Part shown: in pieces, positions 8,987 through 17,715 of the stretch
Layout of the letters: the number at the start of each line of letters is the position of its first letter
Numbering within the stretch: position 1 is the first letter of the stretch
Assembly (NCBI GenBank): GCA_018366195.1
Contig: JAGZIN010000003.1
Coordinates: 1 to 64,000 of the forward strand
Length of the DNA: 64,000 nucleotides
Direction of reading: 5' to 3'
Source: Butyricicoccus pullicaecorum
GTDB lineage: Bacteria > Bacillota > Clostridia > Oscillospirales > Butyricicoccaceae
Position numbers and translations under genes: made by a program
Notes under the pieces: model-generated
The model's input: the letters and a program-made list of their open reading frames with translations, nothing else
What the model was told of the DNA's origin: nothing
Databases searched by the model: none

Positions 8987-9610
8987 TTATAGAAATTTTT
9001 GATAGTCCTCTATGTTGCGCACAAGAGGATAGGTAATCTTGAAAGATATCCACGCAAACCACAGAGGATAAAAGTCTGGAATTGCTTCCTGCTCGGTCAG
9101 CGGTCCAAACTTAATGGGCGCATTCGGCTCAATGCGATATCCTTCAATGATCGGCATGCTCTCTACCGCACGCAATGCTACATCAACAAAGTTCCAAATA
9201 TCACGCCATCCCGTTCCATTGCGTTTGAAGTATTGTTTGGCTTCCTCGGTATCCCAACGCTCCCATGTTCCCGGCTTGTCCTTGGATGGATTGAAAATAT
9301 CTGCACCATGCAAACCGGGGTCCCATGCAGAGAAACACATCTGGATTTCAGCCGTTCCGTTATTGGTTGCCAAGCTATCTTCTCCAGACAAAATTCTCAC
9401 GCACAAAGATGGAATTGGAGCGTGTATATTGGGCGGCAGTTTTTCCGTTGTGGGGGTATAGGTTGCAAACGCAGCCGGTGTGACAAGCGTATAGTGATAT
9501 CTGGCATCATTTGCCTCCAAATTGTCCGCTGGCAGTTTCAGCTTAACCTTCTGGCAAATATACTTGTCCGCCCATGCAGTTACTGTATCAATCAGATGTA
9601 CAACAGACAT
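8987..9610 (-). CDS. Phage tail terminator/completion-like protein
   Basis: 207 aa, no signal peptide or membrane segment. It sits between the head-tail connector genes and the sheath, where the tail terminator or completion protein (gpU/gpR-like) is normally encoded. The C-terminal region, KFGPLTEQEAIPDFYPLWFA and ISFKITYPLV, has the look of the proteins annotated as phage tail completion proteins in Firmicutes prophages. Good GGGGG-type site before ATG at 9610. Family assignment is by position and general resemblance. Confidence 0.55.
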   Translation of the reverse strand: MSVVHLIDTVTAWADKYICQKVKLKLPADNLEANDARYHYTLVTPAAFATYTPTTEKLPPNIHAPIPSLCVRILSGEDSLATNNGTAEIQMCFSAWDPGLHGADIFNPSKDKPGTWERWDTEEAKQYFKRNGTGWRDIWNFVDVALRAVESMPIIEGYRIEPNAPIKFGPLTEQEAIPDFYPLWFAWISFKITYPLVRNIEDYQKFL

Positions 9611-9621
9611 AGACCTACCCC

Positions 9622-9939
9622 CTATCCAATGATATTTTCACGTAATGCAATGGTTGCCATGCCCATATCCACCTTCCAGTCATCAATGAGACATTCCCTA
9701 CCATTCACATTTAAGCTCTGACCGGGCGAGCGGCACGGTGGCAAGTCTTGTGTCCGCGCATAGAACAGTGTGCTGCTCTCCGCAACTGCCAAATCCTGCC
9801 CATTCTGCCGCCCCTTCAGTTCTTCTGTGTCCAGTACAATTGGAATCTCATTGCCCTCAATGCAATACAATTCTCCAAACACGGATACATCCAAAAACAC
9901 TTTAGAACAATCTGCCGCTACAACTTCCTTGAACCCCAT
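9622..9939 (-). CDS. Head-tail joining protein
   Basis: 105 aa. Short connector-type protein with a beta-rich layout and a C-terminal NVNGRECLIDDWKVDMGMAT segment similar to lambda FII / ATP-binding-sugar-transporter-like head-tail joining proteins. The start is taken as ATG at 9939, overlapping the stop of the upstream gene (TAATG); a TTG at 9945 would add two residues. Lies between capsid and tail genes. Probably the stopper that seals the portal for tail docking. Confidence 0.6.
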   Translation of the reverse strand: MGFKEVVAADCSKVFLDVSVFGELYCIEGNEIPIVLDTEELKGRQNGQDLAVAESSTLFYARTQDLPPCRSPGQSLNVNGRECLIDDWKVDMGMATIALRENIIG

Positions 9940-10328
9940 TACCAAACTGCCTCAGCAGCATCGAATGTTGGTGCTGCATCTTCATCCAGCGTATCTTCTG
10001 TATGTTCTTCCAAAAAGCGATTCATCTCTGCAACCATCTCTGCCTTAGTTGTGCCAAACTTAAAGGTCAATCCCATTTGCTTGGCGATTGCACGGAGTTC
10101 ATCCGGCTTCATGTCAATACTGTATTCGGGGATCGCTGTGACATCAGGCGGCAGTTCTGGCAGCTCTTCACGCACAGTAGGTACATCGTCTACATATACC
10201 GCAACGCCCTGCGCAACCAATCTTTCTTCTTTTTCAGGCGTAATGGCAAATGGCGGGGAATCCACACCCTTTGCCTGTACAGTACCATTGACATAGTGAC
10301 CATAGACACCACGAATAATTTGAATCAT
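9939..10328 (-). CDS. Small head-tail region protein with HeH/LEM-like C-terminus
   Basis: About 129 aa from ATG at 10328. The N-terminal half begins MIQIIRGVYGHYVNGTVQAK and includes EKEERLVAQGVAVYV, typical of small proteins found after capsid genes in Clostridial prophages. Residues about 70-110 contain MKPDELRAIAKQMGLTFK and TTKAEMVAEMNRFLEEH, a helix-extended-loop-helix pattern (HeH/LEM-like). Such domains often bind DNA or partner proteins. A structural role at the head-tail junction is suggested by position only. Confidence 0.5.
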   Translation of the reverse strand: MIQIIRGVYGHYVNGTVQAKGVDSPPFAITPEKEERLVAQGVAVYVDDVPTVREELPELPPDVTAIPEYSIDMKPDELRAIAKQMGLTFKFGTTKAEMVAEMNRFLEEHTEDTLDEDAAPTFDAAEAVW

Positions 10329-10344
10329 ATTACAACACACTCCT

Positions 10345-10755
10345 TTACGACTGTGCCAACACGCCTGCTGCTCGCAACTTTGCCAGCAAACCATTGAAAT
10401 CTGCCTGTGATGGAGCAGCTCCAATATCTGCAATCGCTGCTGCCTGTTTTACAGCACCCAATTTCTCTTTGGTTGCCGCAGTCATTTCGCCCGGGTCTCC
10501 CTTGTCCCCTTTTGGACCCGCTGCACCAGTTTGTCCTGAATCTCCTTTTTCGCCTTTCGCACCTGCTGCTCCAGGATCTCCCTTATCGCCCTTCTCACCC
10601 TTTGCACCTGGCGCACCAGTAGGACCTGCAGGACCAACCGGACCTTGTGGTCCTGCTGGACCTGCCTGTTGCTGTGCAACACCCTGTTCCAAATGATTCA
10701 TCTTCTCAGCGGTGATTGTGTCTCCATCATTCCATCGTGTCGGTTGATATGTCAT
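10345..10755 (-). CDS. Collagen-like phage structural protein
   Basis: 136 aa. Residues 1-31 carry the short N-terminal cap seen on phage fibres (RWNDGDTITAEKMNHLEQGV). Residues about 32-91 are twenty uninterrupted Gly-X-Y triplets rich in GPA, GAK, GEK and GDK, followed by a helical C-terminal part with KLGAVKQAAAIADIGAAPS. It should form a trimeric collagen-like stalk. It is encoded directly after the major capsid protein, so a capsid fibre or decoration is more likely than a tail fibre. Charged KGEKGDK triplets favour a stable triple helix without hydroxyproline. Confidence 0.88.
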   Translation of the reverse strand: MTYQPTRWNDGDTITAEKMNHLEQGVAQQQAGPAGPQGPVGPAGPTGAPGAKGEKGDKGDPGAAGAKGEKGDSGQTGAAGPKGDKGDPGEMTAATKEKLGAVKQAAAIADIGAAPSQADFNGLLAKLRAAGVLAQS

Positions 10756-10832
10756 TTCTATTCACTCTCTTTCTTAAATTTTTGCTGTGCCGATTTTCCC
10801 TCTGCCAATTACAGCAGATTCAGCAGAGGGGG

Positions 10833-11900
10833 TTATTCCCCCAAAACGGTTGCCGAAATAAACGGATTCTTCGTGCGCGGAATAAAGAGTGGACGACTGG
10901 ATACGGTCAATTCACGCGCATTTTTATCCGCCCAGTATCGCGGCACACGCCGTCCCATGTAGGTATGCCAAAGGCCATCTGACTGCTCGATCTGGCTGAC
11001 CGCACCATACAATCCACGCCCAGCATTTGGCGCAGTCACACAAATCTGCTTTGCAGGCACAAAGGGCTTGATCTTGCCGTCTTCCTCATCTACATAAGTA
11101 CCATCATAAGTGAGCAGTTCAATCATGTGCCCACGAACATTCAAACGTCCCAGTCGCGCTGCACCCTGCGGCAGCTCTGTTGGCTCGATTGCACCAATAC
11201 GATAATTGTTGAGATCTAACAGCTTTTGCAGCTTGGGGTCTTGAAGCAGGGATTCCGCTGCATCTGTGCCCAACAATACTTCACTTGCATTGTTTCCTGC
11301 CGTTGTCAGCATACGAATCATATGATAGAGGTCTGCCATTTTGTCTGATGCGCCCTCGTTCCACTTCACACCAGGTACATATACTGCCGGATTCGAGCGT
11401 TCTGTATAAAACTTCATAGAAAACTCAACATATTCCCCAGCGCCATACTTATCTGCATACTGCCGCAGGGTGTACCCATTTTCAAACATACATTTTGCCG
11501 CAATGTATTCTTCACGGTTGGTATGCATTCTGTCGAAGTCCTTCAGGTCTTGCAGCAAGATATCTGCCTGACGTTCTACAGGTGTACGATCAGAAAACAG
11601 AGCTTCTCCAAATCCCTTTTTATTGAGGTCATCAATGGTCAATGGACGGCTGGGTGCAATCAGCGGCGGCTTCATTTGGTCTGTGGTATAGCCTTCACGC
11701 TCAACCGAAATGCTTCCCTTGCGCGGCAAAACAACAGGTGCAAGCTTATTCCCTGCAACATCCTTATATTCAACCAGTACTTCATCTGACGGAAACAAAT
11801 CTGCATCGGTTGTAGGGAAATAACGATCACGCAGGAATGATGTGACAGGCTTCATCTGCTGTACTGCTGCCAACATCGTCTTTGTCGTATAAAGGTTCAT
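10833..11900 (-). CDS. Major capsid protein (lambda gpE family)
   Basis: About 355 aa. Shows the Phage_cap_E pattern: MKPVTSFLRDRYFPT near the start, then VLPRKGSISVEREGYTTDQM and PPLIAPSRPLTIDDLNKKGF, a middle FENGYTLRQYADKYGAGEYV region, and the C-terminal SRPLFIPRTKNPFISATVLG. HK97-fold shell subunit. The start is best placed at ATG 11900, eight bases after an AAGGTG site; an upstream in-frame GTG at 11912 is less likely. Follows the gpD-like decoration gene as in lambda. Confidence 0.96.
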   Translation of the reverse strand: MNLYTTKTMLAAVQQMKPVTSFLRDRYFPTTDADLFPSDEVLVEYKDVAGNKLAPVVLPRKGSISVEREGYTTDQMKPPLIAPSRPLTIDDLNKKGFGEALFSDRTPVERQADILLQDLKDFDRMHTNREEYIAAKCMFENGYTLRQYADKYGAGEYVEFSMKFYTERSNPAVYVPGVKWNEGASDKMADLYHMIRMLTTAGNNASEVLLGTDAAESLLQDPKLQKLLDLNNYRIGAIEPTELPQGAARLGRLNVRGHMIELLTYDGTYVDEEDGKIKPFVPAKQICVTAPNAGRGLYGAVSQIEQSDGLWHTYMGRRVPRYWADKNARELTVSSRPLFIPRTKNPFISATVLGE

Positions 11901-11904
11901 GGAT

Positions 11905-12291
11905 TTATACACCTTCCTTGCTTGTCATTGTATTTTCAAGGTAAATGCCACCGTCACGCAGCATCTTGATATCCGCAGCAGTCAGTTTATAGGACTCTTT
12001 GGTCACCAGCGCAGCACTGTTGAACTGTCCGCTCACATACACCTCTGCAACAGCTTCCGCAGTCGCATCCACACCGTCACACAAAATGCCATAAGGCACT
12101 TCACTTGCGCCTGCGCTTTCGGCAGACAACAGTTTCAGCTTGCCATCTGCGCCCATTGCCAGCACTGCACCACGCTGCAGCTGACCTTGACCGGCTGCAA
12201 TGGTTGCGGATGCAGTATGTACCGGAATGGTATTGCCTGCAAGTAAGCGATCTGGTACACAGTGTCCTACTGTTTCATTGTAGTTTGGCAT
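11905..12291 (-). CDS. Head decoration protein (lambda gpD-like)
   Basis: 128 aa. Contains AGQGQLQRGAVLAMGADGKL and YGILCDGVDATAEAVAEVYV, ending in IKMLRDGGIYLENTMTSKEG, the standard architecture of HDPD-type decoration proteins. Trimers stabilise the expanded capsid at threefold sites. Lies between protease and major capsid genes, with only four bases before the capsid start. Small and beta-rich, no other candidates. Confidence 0.93.
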   Translation of the reverse strand: MPNYNETVGHCVPDRLLAGNTIPVHTASATIAAGQGQLQRGAVLAMGADGKLKLLSAESAGASEVPYGILCDGVDATAEAVAEVYVSGQFNSAALVTKESYKLTAADIKMLRDGGIYLENTMTSKEGV

Positions 12292-12292
12292 C

Positions 12293-13441
12293 TTACATCC
12301 CCCCGTTTTGGATTCGCGTGGTCAATAAATTGATTGCCTTTTCATCCTCCGTTTGTGAAAGCGGCTCTGTACCCGGCACAGGCACTGGAATGACCTGTGA
12401 GGCATTGCTTTCTGCAGCATCTGCAGACATATTGGTCAGCATGGTTGCGCCAATCGCCGCCTGTGCCTGCATTGCAGCAAACGCGAGCTGCTCCGCTGTC
12501 ATGCGCTGGTCTCCATACTTTGCATTTTTGACCAATTCCACATTGCCAATCGCGGCTTGAATGTCCTCAATGCTCTTCATACGCGCACGTTCTGCCTCTC
12601 CACCCTTTGCAAATGCGGCATCTTCTGCCTGCTTTACAAAATCTGGATACGCTGTACGCAATTCCTCCAAATTTCTGATTTCCACTTGTGTTCCTCCTGT
12701 CTGACTTGTTAGTTGCTGCCATTCGGTGGCAGTTGCAACTGGAATAGAAGCAGGGATACGCCCCAAACAACGAGCTGCAACCTGCATTTTCCCAACCATC
12801 ATTTGTGTGCGATCTGGTGAAAGCCGCAGTACCACAGGATCCTGCACATCGGCTGAAATCACCTCATCTGCAAAGCCCATATCTACTGCCTCTTGCCCGG
12901 TCATCCATGTTTCAGCCTCGACCAATGTTTGGATTTCCTCTAATGGTCGTCCAGTTCGCTCCACATAGATATTCAATGCTGCTTTGTTGTGCGCCGCCAG
13001 TTCATTCTGGACTTGCCGTAGCTCTGCATTTCGATAAAAGCCATACAAAAAGCAAGCTGCGCTGTGAATCATAAGGTTGCTTCCTGTATTGACCTTGCGA
13101 ATATTGCCTGCTTCAAAGATGACAGAGCCAGCAGATGCAGCCAGTCCATCGTTAATTGTGATAACTTGTGCAGGTAGATTCTTCAACCGATTATGGATTG
13201 CAATACCCGCATACAAATCACCGCCTACACTATTGATATGGACTGTGATTTTTTGCTTGGTGCTTAGTTTTTCTAAGTCGCGCAAAAATTCATCCTGTGC
13301 AATGAAATCGCCCGGAATCGGTTCACCTGTCCACAGATCCGTCGGATGTGTTGCAACAACTTCGCCATACAAATTGATTTCTGCTTCATCCTGCCCGATT
13401 TCCAAAATGTTGTAGGCTTTTCTTGCTATATTGAGCTTCAC
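12293..13441 (-). CDS. ClpP-like head maturation protease (with scaffold region)
   Basis: 382 aa. Residues about 1-195 form a ClpP/S14-type domain. HINSVGGDLYAGIAIHNRL carries the oxyanion region, NDGLAASAGSVIFEAG the nucleophile Ser, and LMIHSAACFL the catalytic His. The C-terminal part (about 240-382) is Ala/Gln-rich with LEELRTAYPDFVKQAEDAAF and looks like a scaffolding tail, as in fused protease-scaffold proteins. Processes the prohead. GTG start at 13441 overlaps the portal stop. Confidence 0.94.
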   Translation of the reverse strand: MKLNIARKAYNILEIGQDEAEINLYGEVVATHPTDLWTGEPIPGDFIAQDEFLRDLEKLSTKQKITVHINSVGGDLYAGIAIHNRLKNLPAQVITINDGLAASAGSVIFEAGNIRKVNTGSNLMIHSAACFLYGFYRNAELRQVQNELAAHNKAALNIYVERTGRPLEEIQTLVEAETWMTGQEAVDMGFADEVISADVQDPVVLRLSPDRTQMMVGKMQVAARCLGRIPASIPVATATEWQQLTSQTGGTQVEIRNLEELRTAYPDFVKQAEDAAFAKGGEAERARMKSIEDIQAAIGNVELVKNAKYGDQRMTAEQLAFAAMQAQAAIGATMLTNMSADAAESNASQVIPVPVPGTEPLSQTEDEKAINLLTTRIQNGGM

Positions 13442-14979
13442 TTTATTTTGCCCCCTTGCTTCAATATTCTGTTTGCTGCTGCAAGCAGTGCATTTTCAAC
13501 GTTCAGCTTGTCCACATTTGCAGCAAACTGCGATCCATTCAGTTTGACTGCCTCAGCTTCATGGGTAGACAATCCATTTTGAATTGCTACCATTGCAGCT
13601 GTAACTTCCTTGGTGGGATCTAGCTGTCCTTGAGATGGTCCAATCCACTCACTACCCAAATAGGCTTGCCGTATAATCGGGTCAGTTAAAAACCCCGGTG
13701 CAGAAATCCGACCGCGTGCCACCGCTTCTGTCATCCAGATTTCATAAACAGGACGGCAAAAGTCATCTGTAATCCAATCACGCCGCATACGAAAACCTTT
13801 CCAGGCTTCCAATAATGCAGCACGACTTGCAGAATAAGACGATTGAAACGACATCATTAAAAGGTCTGCTGGTATTTCCAGACACGCACCAACCTGCTCA
13901 CAAAGGGCACGGACAAACACATCAAATCCTGTACTCGGTCTGGTTGGATTTGCAAATACAATATCCTCGCCAGGTTCCATGAAATTGACTGTGCCAGGTC
14001 CCATTTCATATTCATTTGGGTCGTGACTGACGGTATCTTCACCCACTTCATTGAATGGGTTTTCACTCGGGTCTGTTTCCGTCTTGACAAACGCCGTGAA
14101 AAAGCTCTCAATGATTGCAGCCATGATTTCTGCCTCGGTATAACGGCGCATTTGCAGAAGTGGCTCAATTGCCTGCGCCAAGTAAGGTACACCGCGATAC
14201 TGTTCTGGACGTTCCGTGTCCATGATATGCAGGATATTGGGTAATCCCGTTTTCTCTCCATAGGCTGGTATGCGCACAAAGGAAGTTGGCTCAGGCTGAA
14301 TGGTTCGCGGATGCGTGTTTGCCACATGATACGCAACGACCGTACCATTGCGATCCACTTCCACGCCGTCAAATATAGTGTTTCCATTGTCAAGCTTTGC
14401 CACAGTTGAGGCCAACAGTGGATTGCTCTGTATGCCTGCCGTTCGGGTTATATTAGGTGTGCGCACGCGATCAGCTTCCAAAATATGCAGACGCAGTCCA
14501 TATGGCATAAGGGGGGTTGGTTTCGTCTGTCCAATCAGTGCAAACACATCGCCTGACATTGGCCACGCAAGCCCAATCAGCTGCTGCATCCCATAAAAAT
14601 TGTTGACTCCTGTTGCATCACAAGCCTGTTTTCGTTGCGCCCATAATGCAAACTCTGCTTGTGTGTGTTTCTGCCATGCTTCTGCCTGCTCCGGTGTCAT
14701 ATTCAATACTTCTCGGTCAATGGTAGATTTTAACCGCAGTCCTGCACCTATGATATTGGTACGTTGACGCTTGAGCGCAGCCGTTGCAACTGGTGCACTC
14801 ATATACAACATGCGGCTACGTTGTCGCAGTGTGTAGTTATTTGCATCAATATCCTCAGCCGGACTACCACTCTCTACCACAAAGCCTTTCAGCGCTTTCT
14901 TGGTGTGGCTTGCACCTGCATGACTGTAGCCCTTATTTTGCACACGGCGCACGTGGATTTTCTTTTCTTTTTCATCCAT
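13438..14979 (-). CDS. Phage portal protein, lambda gpB family
   Basis: About 513 aa. Recognised by the lambda-portal pattern: RSRMLYMSAPVATAALKRQR near residue 55, ALIGQTKPTPLMPYGLRLHI, then VVAYHVANTHPRTIQPEPTS, and the C-terminal SYSASRAALLEAWKGFRMRR helix. Forms the dodecameric DNA entry ring. Start chosen at the ATG at 14979 with AGGTGAT seven bases upstream; a TTG at 14997 is in frame but less suitable. Preceded by a gpW-like gene and followed by the protease, as in lambda. Confidence 0.96.
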   Translation of the reverse strand: MDEKEKKIHVRRVQNKGYSHAGASHTKKALKGFVVESGSPAEDIDANNYTLRQRSRMLYMSAPVATAALKRQRTNIIGAGLRLKSTIDREVLNMTPEQAEAWQKHTQAEFALWAQRKQACDATGVNNFYGMQQLIGLAWPMSGDVFALIGQTKPTPLMPYGLRLHILEADRVRTPNITRTAGIQSNPLLASTVAKLDNGNTIFDGVEVDRNGTVVAYHVANTHPRTIQPEPTSFVRIPAYGEKTGLPNILHIMDTERPEQYRGVPYLAQAIEPLLQMRRYTEAEIMAAIIESFFTAFVKTETDPSENPFNEVGEDTVSHDPNEYEMGPGTVNFMEPGEDIVFANPTRPSTGFDVFVRALCEQVGACLEIPADLLMMSFQSSYSASRAALLEAWKGFRMRRDWITDDFCRPVYEIWMTEAVARGRISAPGFLTDPIIRQAYLGSEWIGPSQGQLDPTKEVTAAMVAIQNGLSTHEAEAVKLNGSQFAANVDKLNVENALLAAANRILKQGGKIK

Positions 14980-14990
14980 TTTCGTATCAC

Positions 14991-15248
14991 CTACCAATCT
15001 CGCGGTACAACACCCATTGCGCGCCGCCGTTTTCCACCTGTCTGCTCCCGCTCGATAAGTTCCACTTCTTTCTCCAGTTTTGTAATTGTCTGCTCCAACT
15101 GCGGCAAATCTAGTCGTGTTACATTCTTAGAACCAATCGCATAAGACTTCACACCACCAGAAAGCAGTGCCAAATAAGCCGCTCTTGCTTGCTCCAACGC
15201 TTTCCGCTTAAACTCTAAGCGTTCTTGTATCATTTCTTTGCTTGCCAT
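14991..15248 (-). CDS. gpW-like / DUF6148-type small head protein
   Basis: 85 aa, helical start (MASKEMIQERLEFKRKALEQ) followed by AYLALLSGGVKSYAIGSKNV, a pattern shared by lambda gpW-like and DUF6148 proteins that lie between TerL and portal genes. A terminal coiled coil (LPQLEQTITKLEKEVELIER) precedes a basic end. Strong GGAGGAACG site. It probably helps to form or stabilise the head-tail connector. Confidence 0.72.
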   Translation of the reverse strand: MASKEMIQERLEFKRKALEQARAAYLALLSGGVKSYAIGSKNVTRLDLPQLEQTITKLEKEVELIEREQTGGKRRRAMGVVPRDW

Positions 15249-15257
15249 CGTTCCTCC

Positions 15258-17177
15258 TTACCAGTCGTCCGTATAGCCAGTGCGTTTTGTTGTTCTGCGT
15301 TTTCGTACCCGCTCGACAGCCGACTGCTTTTCATGCCGAGGTAGATCACGCAAGCGCTGTTCGACCGCATCCATATCTGGATCGAGCACACGCAAAGCGG
15401 CTGCTGCATAGTTGCGACAGTCCAGCGCTTCATTTCTTTCATGCCCGGGCAGCTTCTCCCATGCCCAACGGGTACGCCCATTAGATACCTTCATTACCAT
15501 GCGTTCTGATAACAAACCTGTGAAAAATGCTGTATCATAGCCGCGCTGTTCACCCAAAGGAAAATGGCAGTATTTCGGTCCTGCCTCCTGCACCTTAATG
15601 TTGCTCATAATATCTGCCTTGCCTGAATCAACACCAATGGAATAGAGCCATGTTGTGCCAATTGTGCGATGATTGGTTGTGATCTTCACCTTAGATGGTG
15701 GACGTGTAAACGGCACACCATCACCACCAACACCCTTAATTGCAAAGACGCGGCGGTTTGCACATGCTCTGCATTGCTTGTATACGCTCTGTGTCTTATG
15801 TCCACCAGAGTCAACAAAAGTGACAGATATCTTTAACCCTTTCTCATTTACAAAGGTGTATACATGGTCTATAACATCATCCAGCCGCTGCCAAGGTTCA
15901 TCATCGTTGGGATCTCCCATGATAATGCCTTTCTTAATACCCCAGCTTTCGTAATAATGCCCCCATCCTACAACCTCATATTCCAGACGGTCATCCTGTG
16001 TATCTACACCACACGTCAAGACCAATACACCTTCTGGTAGTTCAATTGGGCTACCATCTGCCCGAGTACCGTAATCTTCCCGTCGGGCAAGCATGGTATC
16101 TTCATCATCCAGCTCACCACGGCCTTCCCAGCACTCACCAAATAGCGTATTGTATAGTACTTTCAGCTTTTGTGGGTCTTTACGCGCTACAAGGAACGCA
16201 TAGACAATATCTGTCCAGCTTTTCCAAGGAGACGCAAACGCATTGAGCCAAAAGGAACGATGCCCACGCTGACGCGCTTCTGGATTCTGTGCAATCCACT
16301 TAGCAGGCTGCGCTCGCATCTCTGTCTCAGAGGATAGACAGCCGCAGGACGGACATACCCATCCAACACTTTTTACGATGTATTCGGTCAAGCGCCCTTG
16401 TTTGACGGTTTCAAAGTCGAATTTGATATCACCAAAAACAATGTTATGCCATTCCCCGCAATGTGGGCACTGGCTGCACCATCGCTCGCGCGTACCTGCA
16501 CCAAATGATTTTTCAATCGGAGATGCCCCTTTGATCGTTGGTGTGGATACATCAATCAGCTTGGCATTATAGAATGTTGTGGTACGAGCCTCTGCGAGTG
16601 CCCAAGGATCTCCCTCGGTACCCGCAGATAATGCCCAGCGGTCACGTTCATCGCCGATGATGTACCGCGCTGGTGTGGATGCCAATGCGGACGGGGACTG
16701 TGAACCGACAATCGTGAGCATTCCACCCGGGAAAGTCTTTTGCAGAATCGTATTGCCACTGTCTCGGCTTTTCACATCAGCAATCTTCGTACGCAATCGC
16801 GCACAGTCACGCGCCATAGGCGATATGCGTAATCTCGAAAACTTCTTTGCATCATCCAGTGTTGGCTGAATATACAGAATAGATCCGGGGTCTTGGTCTA
16901 TGATGTACCCAATGGCATTGAGTTCCATTTCAGACTTACCGACCTGTGAAGATGCAACCACTGTGATATGTCGAACTGTAGGATCTGTGATTGCATCCAT
17001 CGGCTCGACCAAATAGGGTGTGCGCTCATTACGCCACGGGCCTGCCTCTGCGCTGCTCTCACGTGATAGCACACGATACTTTGCAGCCCACTCACTGACT
17101 GTGAGATTTTCAGGTGGGCGATAATTTTCAAATGCACGGCTGAATGTAGCATCCACCCGCTTCTTCTTCTTCTTCAT
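15258..17177 (-). CDS. Terminase large subunit, GpA type
   Basis: 639 aa, matching lambda gpA length. The ATPase part begins with LTVSEWAAKYRVLSRESSAE and contains HITVVASSQVGKSEMELNAI (Walker A variant SQVGKS near residue 76) and ARYIIGDERDRWA (Walker B). A zinc-binding pair appears as CSQCPHCGEW and VCPSCGCLS. The nuclease half starts near GVLVLTCGVDTQDDRLEYEV, with the first acidic metal ligands. Cleaves and pumps DNA. Start ATG at 17177 lies inside the end of the small subunit gene (50-base overlap). Confidence 0.97.
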   Translation of the reverse strand: MKKKKKRVDATFSRAFENYRPPENLTVSEWAAKYRVLSRESSAEAGPWRNERTPYLVEPMDAITDPTVRHITVVASSQVGKSEMELNAIGYIIDQDPGSILYIQPTLDDAKKFSRLRISPMARDCARLRTKIADVKSRDSGNTILQKTFPGGMLTIVGSQSPSALASTPARYIIGDERDRWALSAGTEGDPWALAEARTTTFYNAKLIDVSTPTIKGASPIEKSFGAGTRERWCSQCPHCGEWHNIVFGDIKFDFETVKQGRLTEYIVKSVGWVCPSCGCLSSETEMRAQPAKWIAQNPEARQRGHRSFWLNAFASPWKSWTDIVYAFLVARKDPQKLKVLYNTLFGECWEGRGELDDEDTMLARREDYGTRADGSPIELPEGVLVLTCGVDTQDDRLEYEVVGWGHYYESWGIKKGIIMGDPNDDEPWQRLDDVIDHVYTFVNEKGLKISVTFVDSGGHKTQSVYKQCRACANRRVFAIKGVGGDGVPFTRPPSKVKITTNHRTIGTTWLYSIGVDSGKADIMSNIKVQEAGPKYCHFPLGEQRGYDTAFFTGLLSERMVMKVSNGRTRWAWEKLPGHERNEALDCRNYAAAALRVLDPDMDAVEQRLRDLPRHEKQSAVERVRKRRTTKRTGYTDDW

Positions 17178-17715
17178 GGTTCTCCCAACCTTGACGCTCC
17201 ATCACGCGCTTTTTATATTCTTCTGGGTCGTATTTGTAGTCCGCTAAACTCTCCAGAATGAAATAACACTCCTGTTTGATACGCTCTGAAATCTCAGCAG
17301 CTGTGTGCAGGTTGGATACATCCACGGCTAGTTTTCCTGGCATTGCCATCAGCATAGAGCGGAAAAACAATACATGGTCTGTTGTGATTGCCTCCACGTC
17401 TTCTGCTCGGTGCATCTTCCCCTGCAATTCTTTGAGTTCCATCTGCGCTGCACTGGCTTTGGCTTCTTTCAAGTCAACCTCTGCTCGCAGCTTGGCTTCT
17501 TCCAGATCAGCAAGTGTTTCGCGTTTCTCTCTGCCATTTGCCTTGTCTGACAGATAGTGAATGTATGCCTGTATGGTAGGCAGCAAATCATACTTGGTTG
17601 GCTTGCCCTGCCCCTTGATGATTCCTTCTGTTTTCAGCTGCTCCACACGCCGCGTGGATACACCGAAAATCTTGGCAATTACCTTGGTTGGTTGTAAATT
17701 TGCATCCTCACCCAT
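17128..17715 (-). CDS. Terminase small subunit (Nu1-like)
   Basis: 195 aa. The N-terminus has a winged-helix DNA-binding motif, KVIAKIFGVSTRRVEQLKTE, characteristic of lambda Nu1. A long charged coiled coil (REKRETLADLEEAKLRAEVD onward) and a C-terminal helical part for TerL contact follow. The last residues are acidic (EEEEEAGG) and overlap the start of TerL by 50 bases. Recognises the packaging site (cos or pac), which is not identifiable here. Overlaps the methyltransferase gene end by eight bases. Confidence 0.88.
   Translation of the reverse strand: MGEDANLQPTKVIAKIFGVSTRRVEQLKTEGIIKGQGKPTKYDLLPTIQAYIHYLSDKANGREKRETLADLEEAKLRAEVDLKEAKASAAQMELKELQGKMHRAEDVEAITTDHVLFFRSMLMAMPGKLAVDVSNLHTAAEISERIKQECYFILESLADYKYDPEEYKKRVMERQGWENHEEEEEAGGCYIQPCI

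Noticed and set aside
10394..10696. Long rightward Pro/Gly-rich frame opposite the collagen-like gene
   Set aside because: It is the antisense mirror of the Gly-X-Y repeats, which stay open in several frames because of composition; no ribosome binding site and against the operon direction.
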